NCBI GenBank assembly: GCA_905233515.1
Contig: CAJOEQ010000079.1
Span: 748 to 9,037 of the forward strand
DNA: 8,290 bases
From: an uncultured Synergistales bacterium
Lineage (GTDB): Bacteria; Synergistota; Synergistia; Synergistales; Aminobacteriaceae
Direction: 5' to 3'
Numbering within the stretch: position 1 is the stretch's first letter; every line of letters starts with the position of its first letter. The notes beneath the pieces are model-generated. The model ran no database searches and had not been told where the DNA came from. It saw nothing but the letters and a program-made list of their open reading frames with translations. Below are positions 1 through 5,535 of the stretch, piece by piece. Made by a program: the position numbers and the translations under genes.

Positions 1-92
1 GTAATATTTGACTCAATTGATAACGTGTAAAATGTACCTGTTTTGTGAAAATTTTTTATCAGCGCAATTTCTTCTATAAGTCCTGTGAACAT
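1..92 (-). CDS. ribE: Riboflavin synthase alpha chain, N-terminal 30 residues (runs off left edge)
   Basis: Riboflavin synthase joins two molecules of 6,7-dimethyl-8-ribityllumazine to give riboflavin, the last step of the pathway. Translating the minus strand from the ATG at 92-90 gives MFTGLIEEIALIKNF followed by HKTGTFYTLSIESNI. The MFTGLIEE opening is the signature N-terminus of the riboflavin synthase alpha subunit, whose two lumazine-binding barrels each begin this way. Only about 30 residues lie in the window; the rest is beyond the left edge. The start codon lies inside the 3' end of ribD (19-base overlap), with a weak AAGG-type ribosome site just upstream, so translation is probably coupled to ribD. 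The symbol ribE follows Gram-negative-like usage; some genomes call it ribC or ribB. Confidence 0.9.
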   Translation of the reverse strand, partial: MFTGLIEEIALIKNFHKTGTFYTLSIESNI

Positions 93-1054
93 GATAGCCA
101 GCCTTCTATAAAAATATCCTTGTCTAAATGTCTAATTGATTTATAAATATTGAGATTAAAAGCCTCATTCACTGAATTAAAATTTTGTCTCAAGTCAAAG
201 CCCCGCCCTTCACCGAAAATTTTAGGAGCAATGAATAAATTTACATAGTCGGCAAATTTTTCACGCAAGAATGAGCTTAATATTTCCGTCCCGCCCTCGA
301 TCATGAGAGTCAAAACATTTTGAGTTACTAAATATTCAAGAGCAGATTTTATATTTATGTGATTATTTTGCGATTCAATTTTTGCTACTCTTGCGCCCGC
401 GTCCTGTAGAGATTTAATTTTTGACTCGTCGGCATTCTCGCTCGTTAAAATCAAGCATTTATTATCATTTGCGATTACTCGTGAAGTTACCGGCGTTCTT
501 AAATTTGAGTCAAGAATTACTCTCAAAGGGTCAATGCCTTTAACGTGCCTTACTGTTAATTGCGGGTCATCCTGCAAAATAGTATTAACTCCGACTAAAA
601 TCGCGTCATTCTCACTGCGTATTTTATGGGCTTTAGTGCGTGCTTTAATTCCCGTTATCCATTTGCTTGAGTTATTATCAAGACACATTTTGCCGTCAAG
701 ACTCATTGCTGCCTTTAACGTGATAAACGGCCTGTTATATTTTTGCACGAAAATAAAGCCTCGATTTAAAAATTTTGCTTGATTCTCAAATTCACGTGCG
801 GCCTGTTGTGTTTCGATTCCTGCGTCACGTAGAATTTGCAAGCCCTGACCGTTGACTTTAGGATTGGGATCAGTCATTGCGTAAACAATTCGGGCGACTC
901 CTTCACTTACGAGTCTTTGAGCGCAAGGCGGAGTCCTCCCATAATGTGAACAAGGCTCTAACGTAACATAAACAGTAGACCCCCTATTTTTTTGCGTCGT
1001 TGAGTGCCTCAATTTCCGCGTGATTTGCTCCACATTCATGGTGCCAGCCTTCAC
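74..1054 (-). CDS. ribD: RibD, C-terminal fragment: end of deaminase domain plus reductase domain (frameshifted)
   Basis: This is the larger part of the bifunctional diaminohydroxyphosphoribosylaminopyrimidine deaminase / 5-amino-6-(5-phosphoribosylamino)uracil reductase. The first ~22 residues of the open frame are out-of-frame nonsense; real homology starts near residue 24 (RGSTVYVTLEPCSHYGRTPP). That stretch carries two zinc ligands of the cytidine-deaminase fold in PCSHYGRTPPC (residues 34-44). The NADPH-dependent reductase domain runs from about residue 108: RPFITLKAAMSLDGK, SKWITG, DAILVGVNTILQDDPQLTVR (151-169) and MIEGGTEILSSF near the end. The missing first part of the deaminase, including the HAE zinc/catalytic motif, is in the next frame at 984-1190. 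One base removed from the A7 run at 987-993 joins the two halves into a normal-looking RibD. The stop overlaps the start of riboflavin synthase. It is either a pseudogene, a sequencing error or a recoded gene. Confidence 0.88.
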   Translation of the reverse strand: MKAGTMNVEQITRKLRHSTTQKNRGSTVYVTLEPCSHYGRTPPCAQRLVSEGVARIVYAMTDPNPKVNGQGLQILRDAGIETQQAAREFENQAKFLNRGFIFVQKYNRPFITLKAAMSLDGKMCLDNNSSKWITGIKARTKAHKIRSENDAILVGVNTILQDDPQLTVRHVKGIDPLRVILDSNLRTPVTSRVIANDNKCLILTSENADESKIKSLQDAGARVAKIESQNNHINIKSALEYLVTQNVLTLMIEGGTEILSSFLREKFADYVNLFIAPKIFGEGRGFDLRQNFNSVNEAFNLNIYKSIRHLDKDIFIEGWLSCSQDL

Positions 1055-1190
1055 CGATGATTCTATTATCTTTCACAATTACACAACCTACCATAGGATT
1101 CGGAGAAGTCCGGCCAAGACCTTTTTTTGCGAGAGTTAAAGCGCGTCTCATGCAGTAATAATCTTCTATAATTATAATAATCGCCTCCAT
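984..1190 (-). CDS. ribD: RibD, N-terminal fragment of deaminase domain (frameshifted)
   Basis: This is the front of ribD in a different frame from the rest. It shows the RibD N-terminal pattern MRRALTLAKKGLGRTSPNP, then MVGCVIVKDNRIIGEGWH, then the HAE motif (NHAEIEALNDA). In the family that His is a zinc ligand and the Glu is the proton shuttle of the deaminase. The frame ends at a TAG immediately after an A7 run, and homology resumes one base out of phase at RGSTVYVTLEPC. The nominal ATG at 1190-1188 is doubtful because GGAGG (1188-1184) lies inside codons 1-3. Family alignment would put the start near EDYYCMRRAL, where an ATA (1169-1167) stands 14 bases after the GGAGG. Alone the fragment lacks the two zinc cysteines and cannot be an active deaminase. 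Confidence 0.85.
   Translation of the reverse strand: MEAIIIIIEDYYCMRRALTLAKKGLGRTSPNPMVGCVIVKDNRIIGEGWHHECGANHAEIEALNDAKK
987..993 (-). other. Frameshift site in ribD: A7 homopolymer on the coding strand
   Basis: On the coding strand the sequence reads GCA AAA AAA TAG, which ends the deaminase frame. If the run had six A instead of seven it would read GCA AAA AAT AGG GGG TCT ACT, continuing directly into STVYVTLEPC. The lesion is therefore a one-base excess at a homopolymer. It could be a sequencing or assembly error, a true mutation, or a slippage site that restores the frame in some transcripts. Confidence 0.8.
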
Positions 1191-1282
1191 TTAGCTAATA
1201 AAATAATAAAAAATTTTGCTGTTATTATAAACGTTTTTATATGACGCATGATAAAATTTTTTAGGAGGATGATTTTAAAATT
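1191..1282. promoter_or_regulatory. Divergent intergenic region between ribD and hemC, candidate promoters
   Basis: This 92-base AT-rich gap separates the divergent riboflavin and tetrapyrrole genes, so both promoters should lie here or overlap the 5' ends. On the minus strand a perfect TATAAT (1229-1224) is preceded by TTATCA (1254-1249) with a 19-base spacer, a reasonable but long-spaced promoter for ribD. On the plus strand TTGCTG (1216-1221) and TATATG (1238-1243), 16 bases apart, form a weak candidate for hemC. No FMN riboswitch elements are visible. Confidence 0.35.
1263..1268 (+). promoter_or_regulatory. Ribosome binding site AGGAGG that decides the hemC start
   Basis: This is a perfect AGGAGG. 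The ATG that directly abuts it (1269-1271) is too close to be used and reaches a TGA after five codons. The TTG at 1283, 14 bases on, opens the conserved HemC N-terminus. The long spacing resembles prmA (about 15) and the CapA-like gene (12) in this window. Confidence 0.65.
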
Positions 1283-2155
1283 TTGAGAGAAATACGAATC
1301 GGCACGCGCGGGAGTGTTTTGGCACTTGCTCAGACGAAATTAATCGCTGATAAAATATTAAATACTTGGCCGGATTTACGAGTCAAAATCATAACTATAA
1401 CGACTCAGGGCGATATAAACATGTCAGCTTTTACGAGCGACCCCGTCGGAATTAAAGGCATGTTTACTCACGAGATAACGCAGGCACTATTAAATAATAA
1501 AATAGATTTCGCCGTTCACAGTCTGAAAGATTTGCCGGTGCAGGAAAATCAAGAATTGCCTATAATTGCATACTCAAAACGGGGCGATCCTAGAGACGCG
1601 CTTATATTAAATAATAATTCGTGCAAAATTTTAGCGTCGTCATCTTTGAGAAGACGTTTACAGCTAGAAAAATTATATCCTGACTATAAAATTATTCCAG
1701 TGAGGGGCAATATCAACACGAGAATCAAGAAACTTGACGAGTCAGAAAATTTTTGCGGTCTTGTCTTGGCTGTATCAGGTCTTGAGAGATTGAATCTTTC
1801 TCACAGAATCAATAAAATTTTTAGCATAAATGAAATCATGCCCGCACCCGGTCAAGGCATTCTAGCTTGTCAGGGAGTTCACGGGAGAAATTATAATTAT
1901 CTTGAGTGCGTGAATGATAAAGACTCTCAGGATTGCGCAATCGCTGAAAGAAGTTTTTCACTTGAATTAAACGCCGGTTGCAACATTCCCGCCGGAGCAT
2001 ATGCCGAGATTCACGAAAATATTTTGACTCTGAGAGGTTTATACATAGACGGGGAAAAATTTTTCCATACTGGGAGTCTTTCAGGTTCAAGAAATGACGC
2101 AAAATTACTCGGGCAAATTTTAGCAAAAAAAATATTAACGGAGCTTAAATCATGA
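1283..2155 (+). CDS. hemC: Hydroxymethylbilane synthase (porphobilinogen deaminase)
   Basis: HemC polymerises four porphobilinogen units into the linear tetrapyrrole hydroxymethylbilane, in the cytoplasm, ahead of HemD. The family motifs are in order: RIGTRGSVLALAQT (5-18), FAVHSLKDLP (76-85) with the catalytic Asp at 83, RGDPRDAL (100-107), SSSLRRRLQL, VRGNINTRIKKLDE (140-153), a SGLERL segment, APGQGILACQ, and NAGCNIPAGAYA, whose Cys233 should bind the dipyrromethane cofactor. The 290 residues are slightly short of the usual ~300-310. Initiation is at TTG, chosen because the protein begins MREIRIGTRGS as expected; there is no in-frame ATG upstream. The TGA overlaps the next ATG (ATGA), indicating translational coupling with cobA-hemD. 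The gene keeps its frame through an A8 run near its end. Confidence 0.95.
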   Translation: MREIRIGTRGSVLALAQTKLIADKILNTWPDLRVKIITITTQGDINMSAFTSDPVGIKGMFTHEITQALLNNKIDFAVHSLKDLPVQENQELPIIAYSKRGDPRDALILNNNSCKILASSSLRRRLQLEKLYPDYKIIPVRGNINTRIKKLDESENFCGLVLAVSGLERLNLSHRINKIFSINEIMPAPGQGILACQGVHGRNYNYLECVNDKDSQDCAIAERSFSLELNAGCNIPAGAYAEIHENILTLRGLYIDGEKFFHTGSLSGSRNDAKLLGQILAKKILTELKS

Positions 2156-2985
2156 ATGTATACATAATAGGAGCAGGGCCGGGCGATTCAGGTTTATTGA
2201 CAGTCAGAGCGCAGGAAATTTTAAAACGTGCTGAAGTAGTTATTTATGATAGACTTGTAAGTGATTCGATTCTTGCTATGATTCCGGAAAATGCAGAATT
2301 AATTGACGCTGGCAAATCTTCAGGATCTCACAAATTATCACAGCGCGAAATCGAGTCATTAATTATCAAACTTGCTAAGACCGGGGAAAATATAATCAGG
2401 CTCAAAGGGGGCGACCCTTTTTTATTTGGACGAGGTGCAGAAGAGGCTCAAGCTCTTATAAATGCCGGAATTGATTTCGAGATTGTGCCGGGCGTTAGTT
2501 CTGCGATTTGTGTACCTGAATGGGCGGGAATTCCTGTAACTCATAGGGATTTTTGCTCAGGTTTAAATATTTTCACTGCTCATGACAAAAATAATTTATT
2601 GCCTGATTTTGATAACACTACAAAAATTTTTTTAATGGGAGTCGCTAATTCTGAAATTTTGCAGGAAAAATTATTACTTGACAACAAATTAAGCCCTGAT
2701 ACGGGCTGTGCTGTAATCGAAAACGGGACAATTTCAAAGCAGAGAATCATACGCACTGAATTAAAAAATTTGCACGAGTCAATAATCACAAATAAAATAA
2801 TGCCGCCTGCTGTAATAATTGTAGGTGAGACTGCAAAATTAAAATTAGACTGGCGCGGAAAATTACCACTTCACAATAAACGAGTAATTATAACAAGACC
2901 GGCGGGACGTTCTGAAAGTTTAATAGAATTATTGCGAGACTCAGGAGCTGAAATTATTTCATTGCCGACTATAAAAACTCTCTAA
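2152..2985 (+). CDS. cobA: Uroporphyrinogen-III C-methyltransferase fused to start of uroporphyrinogen-III synthase (cut short by frameshift)
   Basis: The SUMT domain (residues 1 to ~235) transfers two methyls from S-adenosylmethionine to uroporphyrinogen III to make precorrin-2, the branch point to siroheme and cobalamin. Visible motifs are VYIIGAGPGDSGLLTVRA (3-20), VIYDRLVS, RLKGGDPFLFGRGAEEA (83-99), EIVPGVSSA (110-118), AGIPVTHR (125-132) and MPPAVIIVGETAKL. From about residue 240 a HemD domain begins (KRVIITRPAGRSESLIELL, then GAEIISLPTIKT), so this is the common CobA-HemD fusion. It stops at TAA 2983-2985 right after a CTCTCT repeat, while HemD continues in another frame at 2982-3551. 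The SUMT half is complete and could work alone; the synthase half cannot. GGAG at 2140-2143 serves the ATG with 8-base spacing, and the 4-base overlap with hemC implies coupling. Confidence 0.92.
   Translation: MNVYIIGAGPGDSGLLTVRAQEILKRAEVVIYDRLVSDSILAMIPENAELIDAGKSSGSHKLSQREIESLIIKLAKTGENIIRLKGGDPFLFGRGAEEAQALINAGIDFEIVPGVSSAICVPEWAGIPVTHRDFCSGLNIFTAHDKNNLLPDFDNTTKIFLMGVANSEILQEKLLLDNKLSPDTGCAVIENGTISKQRIIRTELKNLHESIITNKIMPPAVIIVGETAKLKLDWRGKLPLHNKRVIITRPAGRSESLIELLRDSGAEIISLPTIKTL
2978..2983 (+). other. Frameshift site in cobA-hemD: CTCTCT repeat (A5 run just upstream)
   Basis: The current frame reads ATA AAA ACT CTC TAA (IKTL-stop). Removing one CT unit gives ATA AAA ACT CTA ACA AAT AAA, continuing as IKTLTNKNLSGYNWAGFTS into an intact HemD. 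An alternative repair is one extra A in the A5 run at 2973-2977, giving IKNSLTNKN. Either way a small indel in a simple repeat explains the break. Confidence 0.75.
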
Positions 2986-3047
2986 CAAATAAAAATTTAA
3001 GCGGCTATAACTGGGCAGGTTTCACGAGCGTTACAGGTGTTAATGCA

Positions 3048-3551
3048 TTGATTGAGCTTTTACGGGAATCTAAGCGCGATATAAGAGAACTAGGCGGTGC
3101 GAAAATTGCTGCAATAGGTCAAGCTACTGCAAATGCTTTAGAGTCTCACGGTTTAAAAGTTGATTTCATGCCGGAAATTTATGATTGTGAACACTTAGCA
3201 CAGGGCTTAACGGGTCAAGATAAAATTTTAATGTTCAGGGCGTTAAATGGATCTCCGGAAATCGCGAAAATTTTTGACGAGAATAATATAAATTATAACG
3301 AGATTTGCATTTATAGAATCGATTACGTAAAATTAAAACATGTTCCGGAATATGCAGATTTTATAATTTTTACAAGTGCTTCAACTGTGAGGGGCTTTGC
3401 TATGAATACAAATAATTTGCGTGAAGTTAAAGCTATTTGCATAGGCAATCAGACAGCGAACGAGGCACTAAAAGCAGGTTTCATGAATATAGAAATCTCA
3501 AAGCAGGCCGCAATAAAATCTATTTATGATTGTATTCTGTCTTGCTTGTGA
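3048..3551 (+). CDS. hemD: Uroporphyrinogen-III synthase, C-terminal fragment (continuation of broken cobA-hemD)
   Basis: HemD closes hydroxymethylbilane into uroporphyrinogen III with inversion of ring D. This frame carries the remainder of that domain. Coding homology actually begins upstream of the TTG at 3048, from about 2982, with NKNLSGYNWAGFTSVTGV, where family members have a YDWIVFTSxNGV-like strand. It continues with GAKIAAIGQATANALESHGL, then DFMPEIYDCEHLAQGL, ADFIIFTSASTVRGF (second Rossmann-like lobe) and AICIGNQTANEALKAG. These are the hallmark HemD segments KIAAIGxxTAxAL and FTSxSxVxxF. There is no ribosome binding site before 3048, so TTG is only the first start-like codon in the frame, not a credible start. 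Without the first strand and helix from the preceding ORF it is unlikely to fold as a full enzyme. The gene ends 30 bases before the esterase gene. Confidence 0.82.
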   Translation: MIELLRESKRDIRELGGAKIAAIGQATANALESHGLKVDFMPEIYDCEHLAQGLTGQDKILMFRALNGSPEIAKIFDENNINYNEICIYRIDYVKLKHVPEYADFIIFTSASTVRGFAMNTNNLREVKAICIGNQTANEALKAGFMNIEISKQAAIKSIYDCILSCL

Positions 3552-3565
3552 TAAAAAAATTTTCC

Positions 3566-3571
3566 AGGAGG
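3566..3571 (+). promoter_or_regulatory. Ribosome binding site AGGAGG for the esterase gene
   Basis: This is a perfect AGGAGG 10 bases before the ATG at 3582, and it fixes the start that gives a signal peptide. The 30-base gap after hemD has no terminator-like hairpin, so read-through from the tetrapyrrole operon is possible. Confidence 0.7.
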
Positions 3572-3581
3572 TTATTATTTT

Positions 3582-4550
3582 ATGCGTAAAATTTTCTTAG
3601 CTCTATTAATATTATTCGTGTTCAGTTCGATTTTATTTGCTGAAGAAGTAAAAAAGTTTGAGAGTAAGACTCTTGATATTGAACTCAAAACTAACGCAAT
3701 CACTTTATACGAAAATATCCCCTTTGCTCAGGGATTCGCACAAGGTGTATTAACTTATTCGCTCACTATGGATATTTTACAGCCAGCAGGGAAAAATCCT
3801 TTACCCCTAATCGTATATGTAACAGGCGGCGGCTTTATAATGGCTCCAAAAAATAACTGGATTCAGCAAAGAATGAGACTCGCCGATTCAGGTTATGTAG
3901 TAGCAAGCGTTGAATATCGTAATGCACCCTTAGGGAGATTCCCTCAGCCTGTACAGGACGTGAAAGCGGCTATAAGGTGGCTGCGAGCTCATGCAAAACA
4001 ATTTAATATTGACCCGAATAAAATCGGCATTCTAGGTAACAGCGCGGGCGGTTATCTGTCTTCATTCGTGGGACTGACAAACGGCATGAAAGAATTTGAG
4101 GCGGGAGATTTTCTTGATTATTCAAGCGATGTATTATGCGCTGCTAATATATTCGGAATAACTGACGTTAGAAATATCGGCATGGACTACGACGAAGAGA
4201 ATCAGAAAGGCCACGCATCAGCCGGAGCAACTGAAGCACTATGGGTATTAGGGACTACGACATTCGGGGGCAAAGACGGGGGAGTCTTGGCTCATCCTGA
4301 AGAAGCAGCTAAAGCAAGCCCTGTTACTTATGCAAGCGAGAAATCAGTACCGATGTTATTTATGCACGGGGACGCGGATAAACTTGTATCACCGAGTCAG
4401 ACTGATTTATTATTTCAGGCTTTGAAGTCTAAAGGAGTCGAGACTGAACGCTATATCGTGAAAAATGCTGCTCACGGCGGGCCGTACTGGGTTCAAGAGC
4501 CTGTTATGAAAATTATGATTGATTTCTTTGATAAATATCTCAAGAAATAA
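3582..4550 (+). CDS. Secreted alpha/beta-hydrolase, BD-FAE-like (acetyl/feruloyl xylan esterase type)
   Basis: This is an exported serine esterase, 322 residues. An N-terminal signal peptide is evident: basic MRK, a hydrophobic stretch from about residues 4-18, and likely cleavage after Ala20 (ILFA before EEV). The hydrolase fold shows the oxyanion strand YVTGGGFIMAP (79-89), where the usual His of HGGGF is Thr81. The nucleophile elbow is GNSAGG with Ser154, followed by a candidate acid Asp266 in HGDADKLVS and the catalytic His298 in AAHGG. The text RNAPLGRFPQPVQDVKAAIR then WLRAHAKQFNIDPNKIGI is typical of the esterase/lipase group that includes the BD-FAE family, enzymes often acting on acetylated or feruloylated plant polysaccharide. 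The exact substrate cannot be read from sequence. It follows the tetrapyrrole genes on the same strand but has no functional tie to them, and ends at a hairpin terminator. Confidence 0.85.
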   Translation: MRKIFLALLILFVFSSILFAEEVKKFESKTLDIELKTNAITLYENIPFAQGFAQGVLTYSLTMDILQPAGKNPLPLIVYVTGGGFIMAPKNNWIQQRMRLADSGYVVASVEYRNAPLGRFPQPVQDVKAAIRWLRAHAKQFNIDPNKIGILGNSAGGYLSSFVGLTNGMKEFEAGDFLDYSSDVLCAANIFGITDVRNIGMDYDEENQKGHASAGATEALWVLGTTTFGGKDGGVLAHPEEAAKASPVTYASEKSVPMLFMHGDADKLVSPSQTDLLFQALKSKGVETERYIVKNAAHGGPYWVQEPVMKIMIDFFDKYLKK

Positions 4551-4569
4551 TAAAAATTTATCTTTTATT

Positions 4570-4614
4570 CCCCCCTTGTGATTTATTTATTTATTCGCAG
4601 GGGGATTTTATTTC
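4570..4614 (+). terminator. Hairpin terminator between convergent esterase and Hsp70-like genes
   Basis: A C-rich arm (CCCCCC TTGTG, 4570-4580) pairs with CGCAGGGGG (4596-4604) across a 15-base A/T loop. The stem has about nine pairs, one bulged T and one G-T pair. It is followed on the plus strand by ATTTTATTT, consistent with intrinsic termination of the esterase transcript. On the minus strand the same hairpin includes the last codons of the Hsp70-like gene, with its TAA (4593-4591) in the loop, but the sequence beyond the stem is A-rich rather than U-rich. Termination in that direction is therefore less certain. Confidence 0.65.
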
Positions 4615-5535
4615 GCTTATAAGATTCTGCATTATCTCAATTATTCCTGAGTCGTTGATTCCTTCAGCTTGTTTTACCAGCAAATATAATTTATCTTTCT
4701 GTGAACGAGTCAAAAGCTCTTCAATTATTAAAATTTGCCCGCGTAACTCTTTAAATTTTTGAGCGGTATCGATTTTAGATTTTATTTTGTCATCTTCTGA
4801 ACTCGCAGCAACTGCCGCACCCTTTGCAATTAAGTCATTATTTATTTCAGGAGTAAAGCCTAACTCTTCACTAAAAATTTTTCTGACTAATGGAATATTG
4901 CTCATCCCGCCGGTTAAAATAATTTTTGCAGGTCTATAAATTCTATAAAATTTTTTTGCCGTGTGAGAAGCTCTCTTAACTTGAAAATATATCAATCTCT
5001 CTAAATCAGCGCGCAAAATTTCAACTCCCCGCCACGTGAAGGACTCATTACTTGAAAGCGAAATTTTTATGTGTTCGGCCTTAGTGTTATCGCTCAAATT
5101 TATATTAAATCTCGCACAAAGCCATTCAGTAAAAATCTTGTCTACTAGATTCCCGCTTAAATCCGGTATAATTTCCTCGTCTAAGATCTCATTATCGTCT
5201 ATAACTGACATAGAAAATTTTGACGCTCCAAAATCGCAAATTAAAGAATTCCCCGTGTCAGCATAAATTAAAGCCTCATAAGAATTTATTATATTTATGT
5301 CGTCAAAGCCTGCTCCCTCAGCAAGTTTTATAATCTCGTCGCGCTGGCGTTTATTATAGTCATCAGGGACGGCTATATAACATGAAGTAATAATATCATC
5401 TAAGAAAATTTCTGACTCTTCTCTTAACGCGTTAAAGTCAAATCCTTCAATTTTTGCCGTGATTTTGCCGGAGTTAGCAGCTTTTAAAAATTTTGATCCT
5501 GAGTCAATACCTATAGAAATTTTTGAGTCTGTCAT
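4591..5535 (-). CDS. Compact degenerate Hsp70-like (DnaK-type ATPase fold) protein, no substrate-binding domain
   Basis: The 314 residues show the Hsp70/actin-like ATPase layout in order. Phosphate-1 is IGIDSGSKFLKAA (8-20). Next come YIAVPDDYNKRQRDEIIKLA (53-72) and INSYEALIYA, matching DnaK's VPAYFNDAQR...INEPTAAALAYG. Phosphate-2 is LICDFGASKFSMSVI (98-112), and the adenosine motif is AKIILTGGMSNIPLVRKIF (203-221) with KGAAVAA (238-244). AEHIKISLSS matches DnaK's AEKAKIELSS. Only about 30 residues separate phosphate-1 from the VPDDY segment, against over 100 in DnaK, so subdomain IB and its catalytic Lys are apparently missing. The Glu of INEP is Ser85 and the Thr of DLGGGTF is Lys106. After residue 250 only a ~65-residue helical tail remains instead of the peptide-binding domain. 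It is probably a nucleotide-binding scaffold or inactive relative, not a chaperone. It overlaps mtaB by 4 bases (ATGA). Confidence 0.8.
   Translation of the reverse strand: MTDSKISIGIDSGSKFLKAANSGKITAKIEGFDFNALREESEIFLDDIITSCYIAVPDDYNKRQRDEIIKLAEGAGFDDINIINSYEALIYADTGNSLICDFGASKFSMSVIDDNEILDEEIIPDLSGNLVDKIFTEWLCARFNINLSDNTKAEHIKISLSSNESFTWRGVEILRADLERLIYFQVKRASHTAKKFYRIYRPAKIILTGGMSNIPLVRKIFSEELGFTPEINNDLIAKGAAVAASSEDDKIKSKIDTAQKFKELRGQILIIEELLTRSQKDKLYLLVKQAEGINDSGIIEIMQNLISEIKSPCE

Noticed and set aside
534..782. Plus-strand open frame antisense to ribD as a gene
   Set aside because: It lies wholly within the clearly coding ribD reductase domain, has no ribosome site and shows no recognisable protein pattern. 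The same applies to frames antisense to hemC (1836-2126), cobA (2580-2789), the Hsp70-like gene (5036-5266), mtaB (5894-6091) and prmA (7059-7483).
1032..1054. MKAGTMN start for an independent reductase-only RibD
   Set aside because: The first ~22 residues are out-of-frame translation of the deaminase region, which encodes conserved RibD sequence in the other frame.
1191..1282. FMN riboswitch upstream of ribD
   Set aside because: Riboflavin operons often have one, but the gap is only 92 bases, nearly all A/T, with none of the conserved AGGGTGAAATTCCC-type elements or paired stems.
3048..3551. A free-standing hemD gene starting at TTG 3048
   Set aside because: HemD homology extends upstream of 3048 in the same frame, there is no ribosome binding site, and the missing N-terminal strand is present in the preceding ORF. 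A frameshifted fusion explains it better.
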